NCBI GenBank assembly: GCA_964057225.1
Contig: OZ059897.1
Location: forward strand, 3,162,001-3,226,000
Direction: 5' to 3'
DNA: 64,000 nt
Source: Auanema rhodensis
Taxonomy: Eukaryota > Nematoda > Chromadorea > Rhabditida > Rhabditidae
Made by a program: the position numbers and the translations under genes. Shown one piece after another: positions 11,584 through 25,272 of this stretch (positions are counted from its first letter, which is position 1; every line of letters starts with the position of its first letter). The notes beneath the pieces are model-generated. The model saw only the letters and a program-made list of their open reading frames with translations. It was not told the DNA's origin and ran no database searches.

Positions 11584-13338
11584 AGCAATGTTGAGTGTAC
11601 ATGGGAACTCAGCATACACTAATGCATTATTTTTCAAACGATAATAACTAATTTTTGTATAGAGCGTTTCTTAATGTAGTATAGTGCATTCGATGCGGAT
11701 TTTTAAGTTGCGTTGATCTGTGTTATCAGATTTGAGTTAGCTTAAAAATGCACCGAGATATCAACTGATATATGTTCACACTTATATCCTCGATTTTCAC
11801 CCTGAAGAAATAGTTTTTTCGTTGAAAAACATTGTCCATCGTCTTTGCCTTGAAAAAAGGAATCTAAAAACATCTACTTTTTGTGAAATTATTTAGAAAT
11901 TTTTCGGGAAAATTTTTGTCAAAATGTTTTTGGAAGCAATGTTGAGTGTACATGGGAACTCAACATACACTAATGCATTATTTTTCAAACGATCATAACT
12001 AATTTTTGTATAGAGCGTTTCTCAATGTAGTATAGTGCATTCGATGCGGATTTTTAAGCTGCGTTGATCTGTGTTATCAGATTTGAGTTAACTTAAAAAT
12101 GCACCGAGATATCAACTGATATAGGTTCACACTTATATCCTCGATTTTCACCCTGAAGAAGTAGTTTTTTCGTTGAAAAACATTGTCCATCGTCTTCGTC
12201 ATGAAAAAAGGAATCTAAAAACATCTACTTTTTAAGAAATTATATAGAAATTTTTCGGGAAAATTTTTGTCAAAATGTTTTTGGAAGCAATGTTGAGTGT
12301 ACATGGGAACTCAACATACACTAATGCATTATTTTTCAAACGATCATAACTTATTTTTGTATAGAGCGTTTCTCAATGTAGTATAGTGCATTCGATGCGG
12401 ATTTTTAAGCTGCGTCGATCTGTGTTATCAGATTTGAGTTAGCTTAAAAATGCACCGAGATATCAACTGATATATGTTCACACTTATATCCTCGATTTTC
12501 ACCCTGAAGAAATGATTTTTTCGTTGAATAACATTGTCCATCGTCTTCGTCTTGAAAAAAGGAATCTAAAAACATCTACTTTTTGTGAAATTATTTAGAA
12601 ATTTTTCGGGAAAATTTTTGTCAAAATGTTTTTGGAAGCAATGTTGAGTGTACATGGGAACTCAACATACACTAATGCATTATTTTTCAAACGATCATAA
12701 CTTATTTTTGTATAGAGCGTTTCTCAATGTATAATAGTGCATTCGATGCGGATTTTTAAGCTGCGTCGATCTGTGTTATCAGATTTGAGTTAGCTTAAAA
12801 ATGCACCGAGATATCAACTGATATATGTTCACACTTATATCCTCGATTTTCACCCTGAAGAAATAATTTTTTCGTTGAAAAACATTGTCCATCGTCTTCG
12901 TCATGAAAAAAGGAATCTAAAAACATCTACTTTTTGTGAAATTATTTAGAAATTTTTCGGGAAAATTTTTGTCAAAATGGTTTTGGAAGCAATGTTGAGT
13001 GTACATGGGAACTCAGCATACACTAATGCATTATTTTTCAAACGATAATAACTAATTTTTGTATAGAGCGTTTCTTAATGTAGTATAGTGCATTCGATGC
13101 GGATTTTTAAGTTGCGTTGATCTGTGTTATCAGATTTGAGTTAGCTTAAAAATGCACCGAGATATCAACTGATTTATGTTCACACTTATATCCTCGATTT
13201 TCACCATGAAGAAATGATTTTTTCGTTGAATAACATTGTCCATCATCTTCGTCTTGAAAAAAGGAATCTAAAAACATCTACTTTTTGTGAAATTATTTAG
13301 AAATTTTTCGGGAAAATTTTTGTCAAAATGTTTTTGGA
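11233..13338 (+). repeat. Six-monomer block M33-M38, first copy
   Basis: The order is B/GAAATAA, K/TTTGCC chimera, D/GAAGAAGTAG, C, C with GTATAATAG, and K. The same order, including the private GTATAATAG and the AAAATGGTTTTGG end of the fifth member, recurs as M45-M50 at an offset of 4212 bp (12 monomers). Sharing of private variants makes descent by duplication much more likely than chance assortment. Confidence 0.85.
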
Positions 13339-15795
13339 AGCAATGTTGAGTGTACATGGGAACTCAACATACACTAATGCATTATTTTTCAAACGATCAT
13401 AACTAATTTTTGTATAGAGCGTTTCTTAATGTAGTATAGTGCATTCGATGCGGATTTTTAAGTTGCGTTGATCTGTGTTATCAGATTTGAGTTAGCTTAA
13501 AAATGCACCGAGATATCAACTGATTTATGTTCACACTTATATCCTCGATTTTCACCCTGAAGAAATGATTTTTTTGTTGAAAAATATTGTCCATCGTATT
13601 TGTCTTGAAAAAAGGAATCTAAAAACATCTACTTTTTGTGAAATTATTTAGAAATTTTTCGGGAAAATTTTTGTCAAAATGTTTTTGGAAGCAATGTTGA
13701 GTGTACATGGGAACTCAACATACACTAATGCATTATTTTTCAAACGATCATAACTAATTTTTGTTAATAGCGTTTCTCAAGGTAGTATAGTGCATTCGAT
13801 GCGGATTTTTAAGCTGCGTCGATCTGTGTTATCAGATTTGAGTTAGCTTAAAAATGCACCGAGATATCAACTGATTTATGTTCACACTTATATCCTCGAT
13901 TTTCACCCTGAAGAAATGATTTTTTCGTTGAATAACATTGTCCATCATCTTCGTCTTGAAAAAAGGAATCTAAAAACATCTACTTTTTGTGAAATTATTT
14001 AGAAATTTTTCGGGAAAATTTTTGTCAAAATGTTTTTGGAAGCAATGTTGAGTGTACATGGGAACTCAACATACACTAATGCATTATTTTTCAAACGATC
14101 ATAACTAATTTTTGTATAGAGCGTTTCTTAATGTAGTATAGTGCATTCGATGCGGATTTTTAAGTTGCGTTGATCTGTGTTATCAGATTTGAGTTAGCTT
14201 AAAAATGCACCGAGATATCAACTGATTTATGTTCACACTTATATCCTCGATTTTCACCCTGAAGAAATGATTTTTTCGTTGAAAAATATTGTCCATCGTA
14301 TTCGTCTTGAAAAAAGGAATCTAAAAACATCTACTTTTTGTGAAATTATTTAGAAATTTTTCGGGAAAATTTTTGTCAAAATGTTTTTGGAAGCAATGTT
14401 GAGTGTACATGGGAACTCAACATACACTAATGCATTATTTTTCAAACGATCATAACTAATTTTTGTTAATAGCGTTTCTCAAGGTAGTATAGTGCATTCG
14501 ATGCGGATTTTTAAGCTGCGTCGATCTGTGTTATCAGATTTGAGTTAGCTTAAAAATGCACCGAGATATCAACTGATTTATGTTCACACTTATATCCTCG
14601 ATTTTCACCCTGAAGAAATGATTTTTTCGTTGAAAAATATTGTCCATCGTATTCGTCTTGAAAAAAGGAATCTAAAAACATCTACTTTTTGTGAAATTAT
14701 TTAGAAATTTTTCGGGAAAATTTTTGTCAAAATGTTTTTGGAAGCAATGTTGAGTGTACATGGGAACTCAACATACACTAATGCATTATTTTTCAAACGA
14801 TCATAACTAATTTTTGTATAGAGCGTTTCTTAATGTAGTATAGTGCATTCGATGCGGATTTTTAAGTTGCGTTGATCTGTGTTATCAGATTTGAGTTAGC
14901 TTAAAAATGCACCGAGATATCAACTGATTTATGTTCACACTTATATCCTCGATTTTCACCCTGAAGAAATGATTTTTTCGTTGAAAAATATTGTCCATCG
15001 TATTCGTCTTGAAAAAAGGAATCTAAAAACATCTACTTTTTGTGAAATTATTTAGAAATTTTTCGGGAAAATTTTTGTCAAAATGTTTTTGGAAGCAATG
15101 TTGAGTGTACATGGGAACTCAACATACACTAATGCATTATTTTTCAAACGATCATAACTAATTTTTGTTAATAGCGTTTCTCAAGGTAGTATAGTGCATT
15201 CGATGCGGATTTTTAAGCTGCGTCGATCTGTGTTATCAGATTTGAGTTAGCTTAAAAATGCACCGAGATATCAACTGATATATGTTCACACTTATATCCT
15301 CGATTTTCACCCTGAAGAAATGATTTTTTCGTTGAATAACATTGTCCATCGTCTTCGTCTTGAAAAAAGGAATCTAAAAACATCTACTTTTTGTGAAATT
15401 ATTTAGAAATTTTTCGGGAAAATTTTTGTCAAAATGTTTTTGGAAGCAATGTTGAGTGTACATGGGAACTCAACATACACTAATGCATTATTTTTCAAAC
15501 GATCATAACTATTTTCTGTAAATAGCGTTTTTCAATGTAGTATAGTGCATTCGATGCGGATTTTTAAGCTGCGTTGATCTGTGTTATCAGATTTGAGTTA
15601 ACTTAAAAATGCACCGAGATATCAACTGATATAGGTTCACACTTATATCCTCGATTTTCACCCTGAAGAAATAATTTTTTCGTTGAAAAACATTGTCCAT
15701 CGTCTTCGTCATGAAAAAAGGAATCTAAAAACATCTACTTTTTGTGAAATTATTTAGAAATTTTTCGGGAAAATTTTTGTCAAAATGTTTTTGGA
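12988..15795 (+). repeat. Eight-monomer block M38-M45, copy of M20-M27 (6670-9477)
   Basis: M38 to M45 match M20 to M27 subtype by subtype at an offset of 6318 bp. They include the three K/E dimers and the C237T change found in both M21 and M39 (TTTTTTTG before AAAAATATT). Later differences mark divergence: CACCATGAAG in M38, CGTATTTG in M39, GTTTTTCAATG in M45. The block overlaps the six-monomer duplication at both ends, so duplications are nested. Confidence 0.83.
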
Positions 15796-17550
15796 AGCAA
15801 TGTTGAGTGTACATGGGAACTCAGCATACACTAATGCATTATTTTTCAAACGATAATAACTAATTTTTGTATAGAGCGTTTCTTAATGTAGTATAGTGCA
15901 TTCGATGCGGATTTTTAAGTTGCGTTGATCTGTGTTATCAGATTTGAGTTAGCTTAAAAATGCACCGAGATATCAACTGATATATGTTCACACTTATATC
16001 CTCGATTTTCACCCTGAAGAAATAGTTTTTTCGTTGAAAAACATTGTCCATCGTCTTTGCCTTGAAAAAAGGAATCTAAAAACATCTACTTTTTGTGAAA
16101 TTATTTAGAAATTTTTCGGGAAAATTTTTGTCAAAATGTTTTTGGAAGCAATGTTGAGTGTACATGGGAACTCAACATACACTAATGCATTATTTTTCAA
16201 ACGATCATAACTAATTTTTGTATAGAGCGTTTCTCAATGTAGTATAGTGCATTCGATGCGGATTTTTAAGCTGCGTTGATCTGTGTTATCAGATTTGAGT
16301 TAACTTAAAAATGCACCGAGATATCAACTGATATAGGTTCACACTTATATCCTCGATTTTCACCCTGAAGAAGTAGTTTTTTCGTTGAAAAACATTGTCC
16401 ATCGTCTTCGTCATGAAAAAAGGAATCTAAAAACATCTACTTTTTAAGAAATTATATAGAAATTTTTCGGGAAAATTTTTGTCAAAATGTTTTTGGAAGC
16501 AATGTTGAGTGTACATGGGAACTCAACATACACTAATGCATTATTTTTCAAACGATCATAACTTATTTTTGTATAGAGCGTTTCTCAATGTAGTATAGTG
16601 CATTCGATGCGGATTTTTAAGCTGCGTCGATCTGTGTTATCAGATTTGAGTTAGCTTAAAAATGCACCGAGATATCAACTGATATATGTTCACACTTATA
16701 TCCTCGATTTTCACCCTGAAGAAATGATTTTTTCGTTGAATAACATTGTCCATCGTCTTCGTCTTGAAAAAAGGAATCTAAAAACATCTACTTTTTGTGA
16801 AATTATTTAGAAATTTTTCGGGAAAATTTTTGTCAAAATGTTTTTGGAAGCAATGTTGAGTGTACATGGGAACTCAACATACACTAATGCATTATTTTTC
16901 AAACGATCATAACTTATTTTTGTATAGAGCGTTTCTCAATGTATAATAGTGCATTCGATGCGGATTTTTAAGCTGCGTCGATCTGTGTTATCAGATTTGA
17001 GTTAGCTTAAAAATGCACCGAGATATCAACTGATATATGTTCACACTTATATCCTCGATTTTCACCCTGAAGAAATAATTTTTTCGTTGAAAAACATTGT
17101 CCATCGTCTTCGTCATGAAAAAAGGAATCTAAAAACATCTACTTTTTGTGAAATTATCTAGAAATTTTTCGGGAAAATTTTTGTCAAAATGGTTTTGGAA
17201 GCAATGTTGAGTGTACATGGGAACTCAGCATACACTAATGCATTATTTTTCAAACGATAATAACTAATTTTTGTATAGAGCGTTTCTTAATGTAGTATAG
17301 TGCATTCGATGCGGATTTTTAAGTTGCGTTGATCTGTGTTATCAGATTTGAGTTAGCTTAAAAATGCACCGAGATATCAACTGATTTATGTTCACACTTA
17401 TATCCTCGATTTTCACCCTGAAGAAATGATTTTTTCGTTGAATAACATTGTCCATCATCTTCGTCTTGAAAAAAGGAATCTAAAAACATCTACTTTTTGT
17501 GAAATTATTTAGAAATTTTTCGGGAAAATTTTTGTCAAAATGTTTTTGGA
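15445..17550 (+). repeat. Six-monomer block M45-M50, second copy of M33-M38
   Basis: This matches 11233-13338 across all six monomers, with the shared GTATAATAG (M37 and M49) and AAAATGG end. Differences are few, for example ATTATCTAG in M49 where M37 has ATTATTTAG. Part of the block (M47-M50), extended by M51-M52, appears again as M65-M70 at an offset of 6318 bp. Confidence 0.83.
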
Positions 17551-20358
17551 AGCAATGTTGAGTGTACATGGGAACTCAACATACACTAATGCATTATTTT
17601 TCAAACGATCATAACTAATTTTTGTAAATAGCGTTTCTCAAGGTAGTATAGTGCATTCGATGCGGATTTTTAAGCTGCGTCGATCTGTGTTATCAGATTT
17701 GAGTTAGCTTAAAAATGCACCGAGATATCAACTGATATATGTTCACACTTATATCCTCGATTTTCACCCTGAAGAAATAGTTTTTTCGTTGAAAAACATT
17801 GTCCATCGTCTTTGCCTTGAAAAAAGGAATCTAAAAACATCTACTTTTTGTGAAATTATTTAGAAATTTTTCGGGAAAATTTTTGTCAAAATGTTTTTGG
17901 AAGCAATGTTGAGTGTACATGGGAACTCAACATACACTAATGCATTATTTTTCAAACGATCATAACTAATTTTTGTATAGAGCGTTTCTCAATGTAGTAT
18001 AGTGCATTCGATGCGGATTTTTAAGCTGCGTTGATCTGTGTTATCAGATTTGAGTTAACTTAAAAATGCACCGAGATATCAACTGATATAGGTTCACACT
18101 TATATCCTCGATTTTCACCCTGAAGAAGTAGTTTTTTCGTTGAAAAACATTGTCCATCGTCTTCGTCATGAAAAAAGGAATCTAAAAACATCTACTTTTT
18201 AAGAAATTATATAGAAATTTTTCGGGAAAATTTTTGTCAAAATGTTTTTGGAAGCAATGTTGAGTGTACATGGGAACTCAGCATACACTAATGCATTATT
18301 TTTCAAACGATAATAACTAATTTTTGTATAGAGCGTTTCTTAATGTAGTATAGTGCATTCGATGCGGATTTTTAAGTTGCGTTGATCTGTGTTATCAGAT
18401 TTGAGTTAGCTTAAAAATGCACCGAGATATCAACTGATATAGGTTCACACTTATATCCTCGATTTTCACCCTGAAGAAGTAGTTTTTTCGTTGAAAAACA
18501 TTGTCCATCGTCTTCGTCATGAAAAAAGGAATCTAAAAACATCTACTTTTTAAGAAATTATATAGAAATTTTTCGGGAAAATTTTTGTCAAAATGTTTTT
18601 GGAAGCAATGTTGAGTGTACATGGGAACTCAGCATACACTAATGCATTATTTTTCAAACGATAATAACTAATTTTTGTATAGAGCCTTTCTTAATGTAGT
18701 ATAGTGCATTCGATGCGGATTTTTAAGTTGCGTTGATCTGTGTTATCAGATTTGAGTTAGCTTAAAAATGCACCGAGATATCAACTGATTTATGTTCACA
18801 CTTATATCCTCGACTTTCACCCTGAAGAAATGATTTTTTCGTTGAATAACATTGTCCATCATCTTCGTCTTGAAAAAAGGAATCTAAAAACATCTACTTT
18901 TTGTGAAATTATTTAGAAATTTTTCGGGAAAATTTTTGTCAAAATGTTTTTGGAAGCAATGTTGAGTGTACATGGGAACTCAACATACACTAATGCATTA
19001 TTTTTCAAACGATCATAACTAATTTTTGTAAATAGCGTTTCTCAAGGTAGTATAGTGCATTCGATGCGGATTTTTAAGCTGCGTCGATCTGTGTTATCAG
19101 ATTTGAGTTAGCTTAAAAATGCACCGAGATATCAACTGATATATGTTCACACTTATATCCTCGATTTTCACCCTGAAGAAATAGTTTTTTCGTTGAAAAA
19201 CATTGTCCATCGTCTTTGCCTTGAAAAAAGGAATCTAAAAACATCTACTTTTTGTGAAATTATTTAGAAATTTTTCGGGAAAATTTTTGTCAAAATGTTT
19301 TTGGAAGCAATGTTGAGTGTACATGGGAACTCAACATACACTAATGCATTATTTTTCAAACGATCATAACTAATTTTTGTATAGAGCGTTTCTCAATGTA
19401 GTATAGTGCATTCGATGCGGATTTTTAAGCTGCGTTGATCTGTGTTATCAGATTTGAGTTAACTTAAAAATGCACCGAGATATCAACTGATATAGGTTCA
19501 CACTTATATCCTCGATTTTCACCCTGAAGAAGTAGTTTTTTCGTTGAAAAACATTGTCCATCGTCTTCGTCATGAAAAAAGGAATCTAAGAACATCTACT
19601 TTTCAAGAAATTATATAGAAATTTTTCGAGAAAATTTTTGTCAAAATGTTTTTGGAAGCAATGTTGAGTGTACATGGGAACTCAACATACACTAATGCAT
19701 TATTTTTCAAACGATCATAACTTATTTTTGTATAGAGCGTTTCTCAATGTAGTATAGTGCATTCGATGCGGATTTTTAAGCTGCGTCGATCTGTGTTATC
19801 AGATTTGAGGTAGCTTAAAAATGCACCGAGATATCAACTGATATATGTTCACACTTATATCCTCGATTTTCACCCTGAAGAAATGATTTTTTCGTTGAAT
19901 AACATTGTCCATCGTCTTCGTCTTGAAAAAAGGAATCTAAAAACATCTACTTTTCGTGAAATTATTTAGAAATTTTTCGGGAAAATTTTTGTCAAAATGT
20001 TTTTGGAAGCAATGTTGAGTGTACATGGGAACTCAACATACACTAATGCATTATTTTTCAAACGATCATAACTTATTTTTGTATAGAGCGTTTCTCAATG
20101 TAGTATAGTGCATTCGATGCGGATTTTTAAGCTGCGTCGATCTGTGTTATCAGATTTGAGTTAGCTTAAAAATGCACCGAGATATCAACTGATATATGTT
20201 CACACTTATATCCTCGATTTTCAAACTGAAGAATTGATTTTTTTGTTGAATAACATTGTCCATCGTCTTCGTCTTGAAAAAAGGAATCTAAAAACATCTA
20301 CTTTTTGTGAAATTATCTAGAAATTTTTCGGGAAAATTTTTGTCAAAATGTTTTTGGA
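17551..20358 (+). repeat. Array segment M51-M58: A/TTTGCC, D and K monomers, then C monomers
   Basis: A/TTTGCC followed by D/GAAGAAGTAG occurs twice (M51-M52 and M55-M56), separated by two K monomers. M53 is a K/D chimera. M56 has private changes CTAAGAACAT, CTTTTCAAG and TCGAGAAAA. M57 has GAGGTAGC and CTTTTCGTG. M58 joins a C 5' part to the CAAACTGAAGAATTG/TCTAGA 3' part. M54-M58 correspond in order to M68-M72 (23518-25272), an offset of 4914 bp. Confidence 0.8.
18253..18603 (+). repeat. Chimeric monomer M53 (K 5' part, D 3' part)
   Basis: The first part has G29, A60, GTATAG, T89, T125 and GTTAGCTT as in K. From position 190 it has G190, GAAGAAGTAG, GTCATGA and TTTTTAAG...ATATAG as in D. 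The switch lies between about positions 158 and 190. It sits directly after a D monomer (M52) and before a K monomer (M54), so an exchange between neighbours in register explains it simply. Confidence 0.8.
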
Positions 20359-23300
20359 AGCAATGTTGAGTGTACATGGGAACTCAACATACACTAATGC
20401 ATTATTTTTCAAACGATCATAACTATTTTCTGTAAATAGCGTTTCTCAATGTAGTATAGTGCATTCGATGCGGATTTTTAAGTTGCGTTGATCTGTGTTA
20501 TCAGATTTGAGTTAGCTTAAAAATGCACCGAGATATCAACTGATTTATGTTCACACTTATATCCTCGATTTTCACCCTGAAGAAATGATTTTTTCGTTGA
20601 ATAACATTGTCCATCATCTTCGTCTTGAAAAAAGGAATCTAAAAACATCTACTTTTTGTGAAATTATTTAGAAATTTTTCGGTAAAATTTTTGTCAAAAT
20701 GTTTTTGGAAGCAATGTTGAGTGTACATGGGAACTCAACATACACTAATGCATTATTTTTCAAACGATCATAACTAATTTTTGTAAATAGCGTTTCTCAA
20801 GGTAGTATAGTGCATTCGATGCGGATTTTTAAGCTGCGTCGATCTGTGTTATCAGATTTGAGTTAGCTTAAAAATGCACCGAGATATCAACTGATATATG
20901 TTCACACTTATATCCTCGATTTTCACCCTGAAGAAATGATTTTTTCGTTGAAAAACATTGTCCATCGTCTTCGTCTTGAAAAAAGGAATCTAAAAACATC
21001 TACTTTTTGTGAAATTATTTAGAAATTTTTCGGGAAAATTTTTGTCAAAATGTTTTTGGAAGCAATGTTGAGTGTACATGGGAACTCAACATACACTAAT
21101 GCATTATTTTTCAAACGATCATAACTAATTTCTGTAAATAGCGTTTCTCAATGTAGTATAGTGCATTCGATGCGGATTTTTAAGCTGCGTCGATCTGTGT
21201 TATCAGATTTGAGTTAGCTTAAAAATGCACCGAGATATCAACTGATATATGTTCACACTTATATCCTCGATTTTCACCCTGAAGAAATAGTTTTTTCGTT
21301 GAAAAACATTGTCCATCGTCTTTGCCTTAAAAAAAGGAATCTAAAAACATCTACTTTTTGTGAAATTATTTAGAAATTTTTCGGGAAAATTTTTGTCAAA
21401 ATGTTTTTGGAAGCAATGTTGAGTGTACATGGGAACTCAACATACACTAATGCATTATTTTTCAAACGATCATAACTTATTTTTGTATAGAGCGTTTCTC
21501 AATGTAGTATAGTGCATTCGATGCGGATTTTTAAGCTGCGTCGATCTGTGTTATCAGATTTGAGTTAGCTTAAAAATGCACCGAGATATCAACTGATATA
21601 TGTTCACACTTATATCCTCGATTTTCACCCTGAAGAAATGATTTTTTCGTTGAATAACATTGTCCATCGTCTTCGTCTTGAAAAAAGGAATCTAAAAACA
21701 TCTACTTTTTGTGAAATTATTTAGAAATTTTTCGGGAAAATTTTTGTCAAAATGTTTTTGGAAGCAATGTTGAGTGTACATGGGAACTCAACATACACTA
21801 ATGCATTATTTTTCAAACGATCATAACTTATTTTTGTATAGAGCGTTTCTCAATGTAGTATAGTGCATTCGATGCGGATTTTTAAGCTGCGTCGATCTGT
21901 GTTATCAGATTTGAGTTAGCTTAAAAATGCACCGAGATATCAACTGATATATGTTCACACTTATATCCTCGATTTTCACCCTGAAGAAATGATTTTTTCG
22001 TTGAATAACATTGTCCATCGTCTTCGTCTTGAAAAAAGGAATCTAAAAACATCTACTTTTTGTGAAATTATTTAGAAATTTTTCGGGAAAATTTTTGTCA
22101 AAATGTTTTTGGAAGCAATGTTGAGTGTACATGGGAACTCAACATACACTAATGCATTATTTTTCAAACGATCATAACTATTTTCTGTAAATAGCGTTTC
22201 TCAATGTAGTATAGTGCATTCGATGCGGATTTTTAAGCTGCGTTGATCTGTGTTATCAGATTTGAGTTAACTTAAAAATGCACCGAGATATCAACTGATA
22301 TATGTTCACACTTATATCCTCGATTTTCACCCTGAAGAAATAGTTTTTTCGTTGAAAAACATTGTCCATCGTCTTTGCCTTGAAAAAAGGAATCTAAAAA
22401 CATCTACTTTTTGTGAAATTATTTAGAAATTTTTCGGGAAAATTTTTGTCAAAATGTTTTTGGAAGCAATGTTGAGTGTACATGGGAACTCAACATACAC
22501 TAATGCATTATTTTTCAAACGATCATAACTAATTTTTGTATAGAGCGTTTCTCAATGTAGTATAGTGCATTCGATGCGGATTTTTAAGCTGCGTTGATCT
22601 GTGTTATCAGATTTGAGTTAACTTAAAAATGCACCGAGATATCAACTGATATAGGTTCACACTTATATCCTCGATTTTCACCCTGAAGAAGTAGTTTTTT
22701 CGTTGAAAAACATTGTCCATCGTCTTCGTCATGAAAAAAGGAATCTAAAAACATCTACTTTTTAAGAAATTATATAGAAATTTTTCGGGAAAATTTTTGT
22801 CAAAATGTTTTTGGAAGCAATGTTGAGTGTACATGGGAACTCAACATACACTAATGCATTATTTTTCAAACGATCATAACTTATTTTTGTATAGAGCGTT
22901 TCTCAATGTAGTATAGTGCATTCGATGCGGATTTTTAAGCTGCGTCGATCTGTGTTATCAGATTTGAGTTAGCTTAAAAATGCACCGAGATATCAACTGA
23001 TATATGTTCACACTTATATCCTCGATTTTCACCCTGAAGAAATGATTTTTTCGTTGAATAACATTGTCCATCGTCTTCGTCTTGAAAAAAGGAATCTAAA
23101 AACATCTACTTTTTGTGAAATTATTTAGAAATTTTTCGGGAAAATTTTTGTCAAAATGTTTTTGGAAGCAATGTTGAGTGTACATGGGAACTCAACATAC
23201 ACTAATGCATTATTTTTCAAACGATCATAACTTATTTTTGTATAGAGCGTTTCTCAATGTAGTATAGTGCATTCGATGCGGATTTTTAAGCTGCGTCGAT

Positions 23301-25272
23301 CTGTATTATCAGATTTGAGTTAGCTTAAAAATGCACCGAGATATCAACTGATATATGTTCACACTTATATCCTCGATTTTCACCCTGAAGAAATAATTTT
23401 TTCGTTGAAAAACATTGTCCATCGTCTTCGTCATGAAAAAAGGAATCTAAAAACATCTACTTTTTGTGAAATTATTTAGAAATTTTTCGGGAAAATTTTT
23501 GTCAAAATGTTTTTGGAAGCAATGTTGAGTGTACATGGGAACTCAGCATACACTAATGCATTATTTTTCAAACGATAATAACTAATTTTTGTATAGAGCG
23601 TTTCTTAATGTAGTATAGTGCATTCGATGCGGATTTTTAAGTTGCGTTGATCTGTGTTATCAGATTTGAGTTAGCTTAAAAATGCACCGAGATATCAACT
23701 GATTTATGTTCACACTTATATCCTCGATTTTCACCCTGAAGAAATGATTTTTTCGTTGAATAACATTGTCCATCATCTTCGTCTTGAAAAAAGGAATTTA
23801 AAAACATCTACTTTTTGTGAAATTATTTAGAAATTTTTCGGGAAAATTTTTGTCAAAATGTTTTTGGAAGCAATGTTGAGTGTACATGGGAACTCAACAT
23901 ACACTAATGCATTATTTTTCAAACGATCATAACTAATTTTTGTAAATAGCGTTTCTCAAGGTAGTATAGTGCATTCGATGCGGATTTTTAAGCTGCGTCG
24001 ATCTGTGTTATCAGATTTGAGTTAGCTTAAAAATGCACCGAGATATCAACTGATATATGTTCACACTTATATCCTCGATTTTCACCCTGAAGAAATAGTT
24101 TTTTCGTTGAAAAACATTGTCCATCGTCTTTGCCTTGAAAAAAGGAATCTAAAAACATCTACTTTTTGTGAAATTATTTAGAAATTTTTCGGGAAAATTT
24201 TTGTCAAAATGTTTTTGGAAGCAATGTTGAGTGTACATGGGAACTCAACATACACTAATGCATTATTTTTCAAACGATCATAACTAATTTTTGTATAGAG
24301 CGTTTCTCAATGTAGTATAGTGCATTCGATGCGGATTTTTAAGCTGCGTTGATCTGTGTTATCAGATTTAAGTTAACTTAAAAATGCACCGAGATATCAA
24401 CTGATATAGGTTCACACTTATATCCTCGATTTTCACCCTGAAGAAGTAGTTTTTTCGTTGAAAAACATTGTCCATCGTCTTCGTCATGAACAAAGGAATC
24501 TAAAAACATCTACTTTTTAAGAAATTATATAGAAATTTTTCGGGAAAATTTTTGTCAAAATGTTTTTGGAAGCAATGTTGAGTGTAAATGGGAACTCAAC
24601 ATACACTAATGCATTATTTTTCAAACGATCATAACTTATTTTTGTATAGAGCGTTTCTCAATGTAGTATAGTGCATTCGATGCGGATTTTTAAGCTGCGT
24701 CGATCTGTGTTATCAGATTTGAGTTAGCTTAAAAATGCACCGAGATATCAACTGATATATGTTCACACTTATATCCTCGATTTTCACCCTGAAGAAATGA
24801 TTTTTTCGTTGAATAACATTGTCCATCGTCTTCGTCTTGAAAAAAGGAATCTAAAAACATCTACTTTTTGTGAAATTATTTAGAAATTTTTCGGGAAAAT
24901 TTTTGTCAAAATGTTTTTGGAAGCAATGTTGAGTGTACATGGGAACTCAACATACACTAATGCATTATTTTTCAAACGATCATAACTTATTTTTGTATAG
25001 AGCGTTTCTCAATGTAGTATAGTGCATTCGATGCGGATTTTTAAGCTGCGTTGATCTGTGTTATCAGATTTGAGTTAGCTTAAAAATGCACCGAGATATC
25101 AACTGATATATGTTCACACTTATATCCTCGATTTTCAAACTGAAGAATTGATTTTTTTGTTGAATAACATTGTCCATCGTCTTCGTCTTGAAAAAAGGAA
25201 TCTAAAAACATCTACTTTTTGTGAAATTATCTAGAAATTTTTCGGGAAAATTTTTGTCAAAATGTTTTTGGA
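20359..25272 (+). repeat. Array segment M59-M72
   Basis: It opens with B/TCGGTAAAA, A, F/TTTGCC, C (M59-M62), a series close to M8-M11 near the left edge. M62, M63, M66 and M71 are C monomers with no subtype-changing 3' feature. M65-M70 repeat M47-M52. M68 (23518) is the last K monomer in the window. Private changes include CTGTATTATC in M67, GGAATTTAAA in M68, GAACAAAGG in M70 and GTGTAAATGGG in M71, the last altering the loop of the start-of-unit inverted repeat. Confidence 0.8.
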
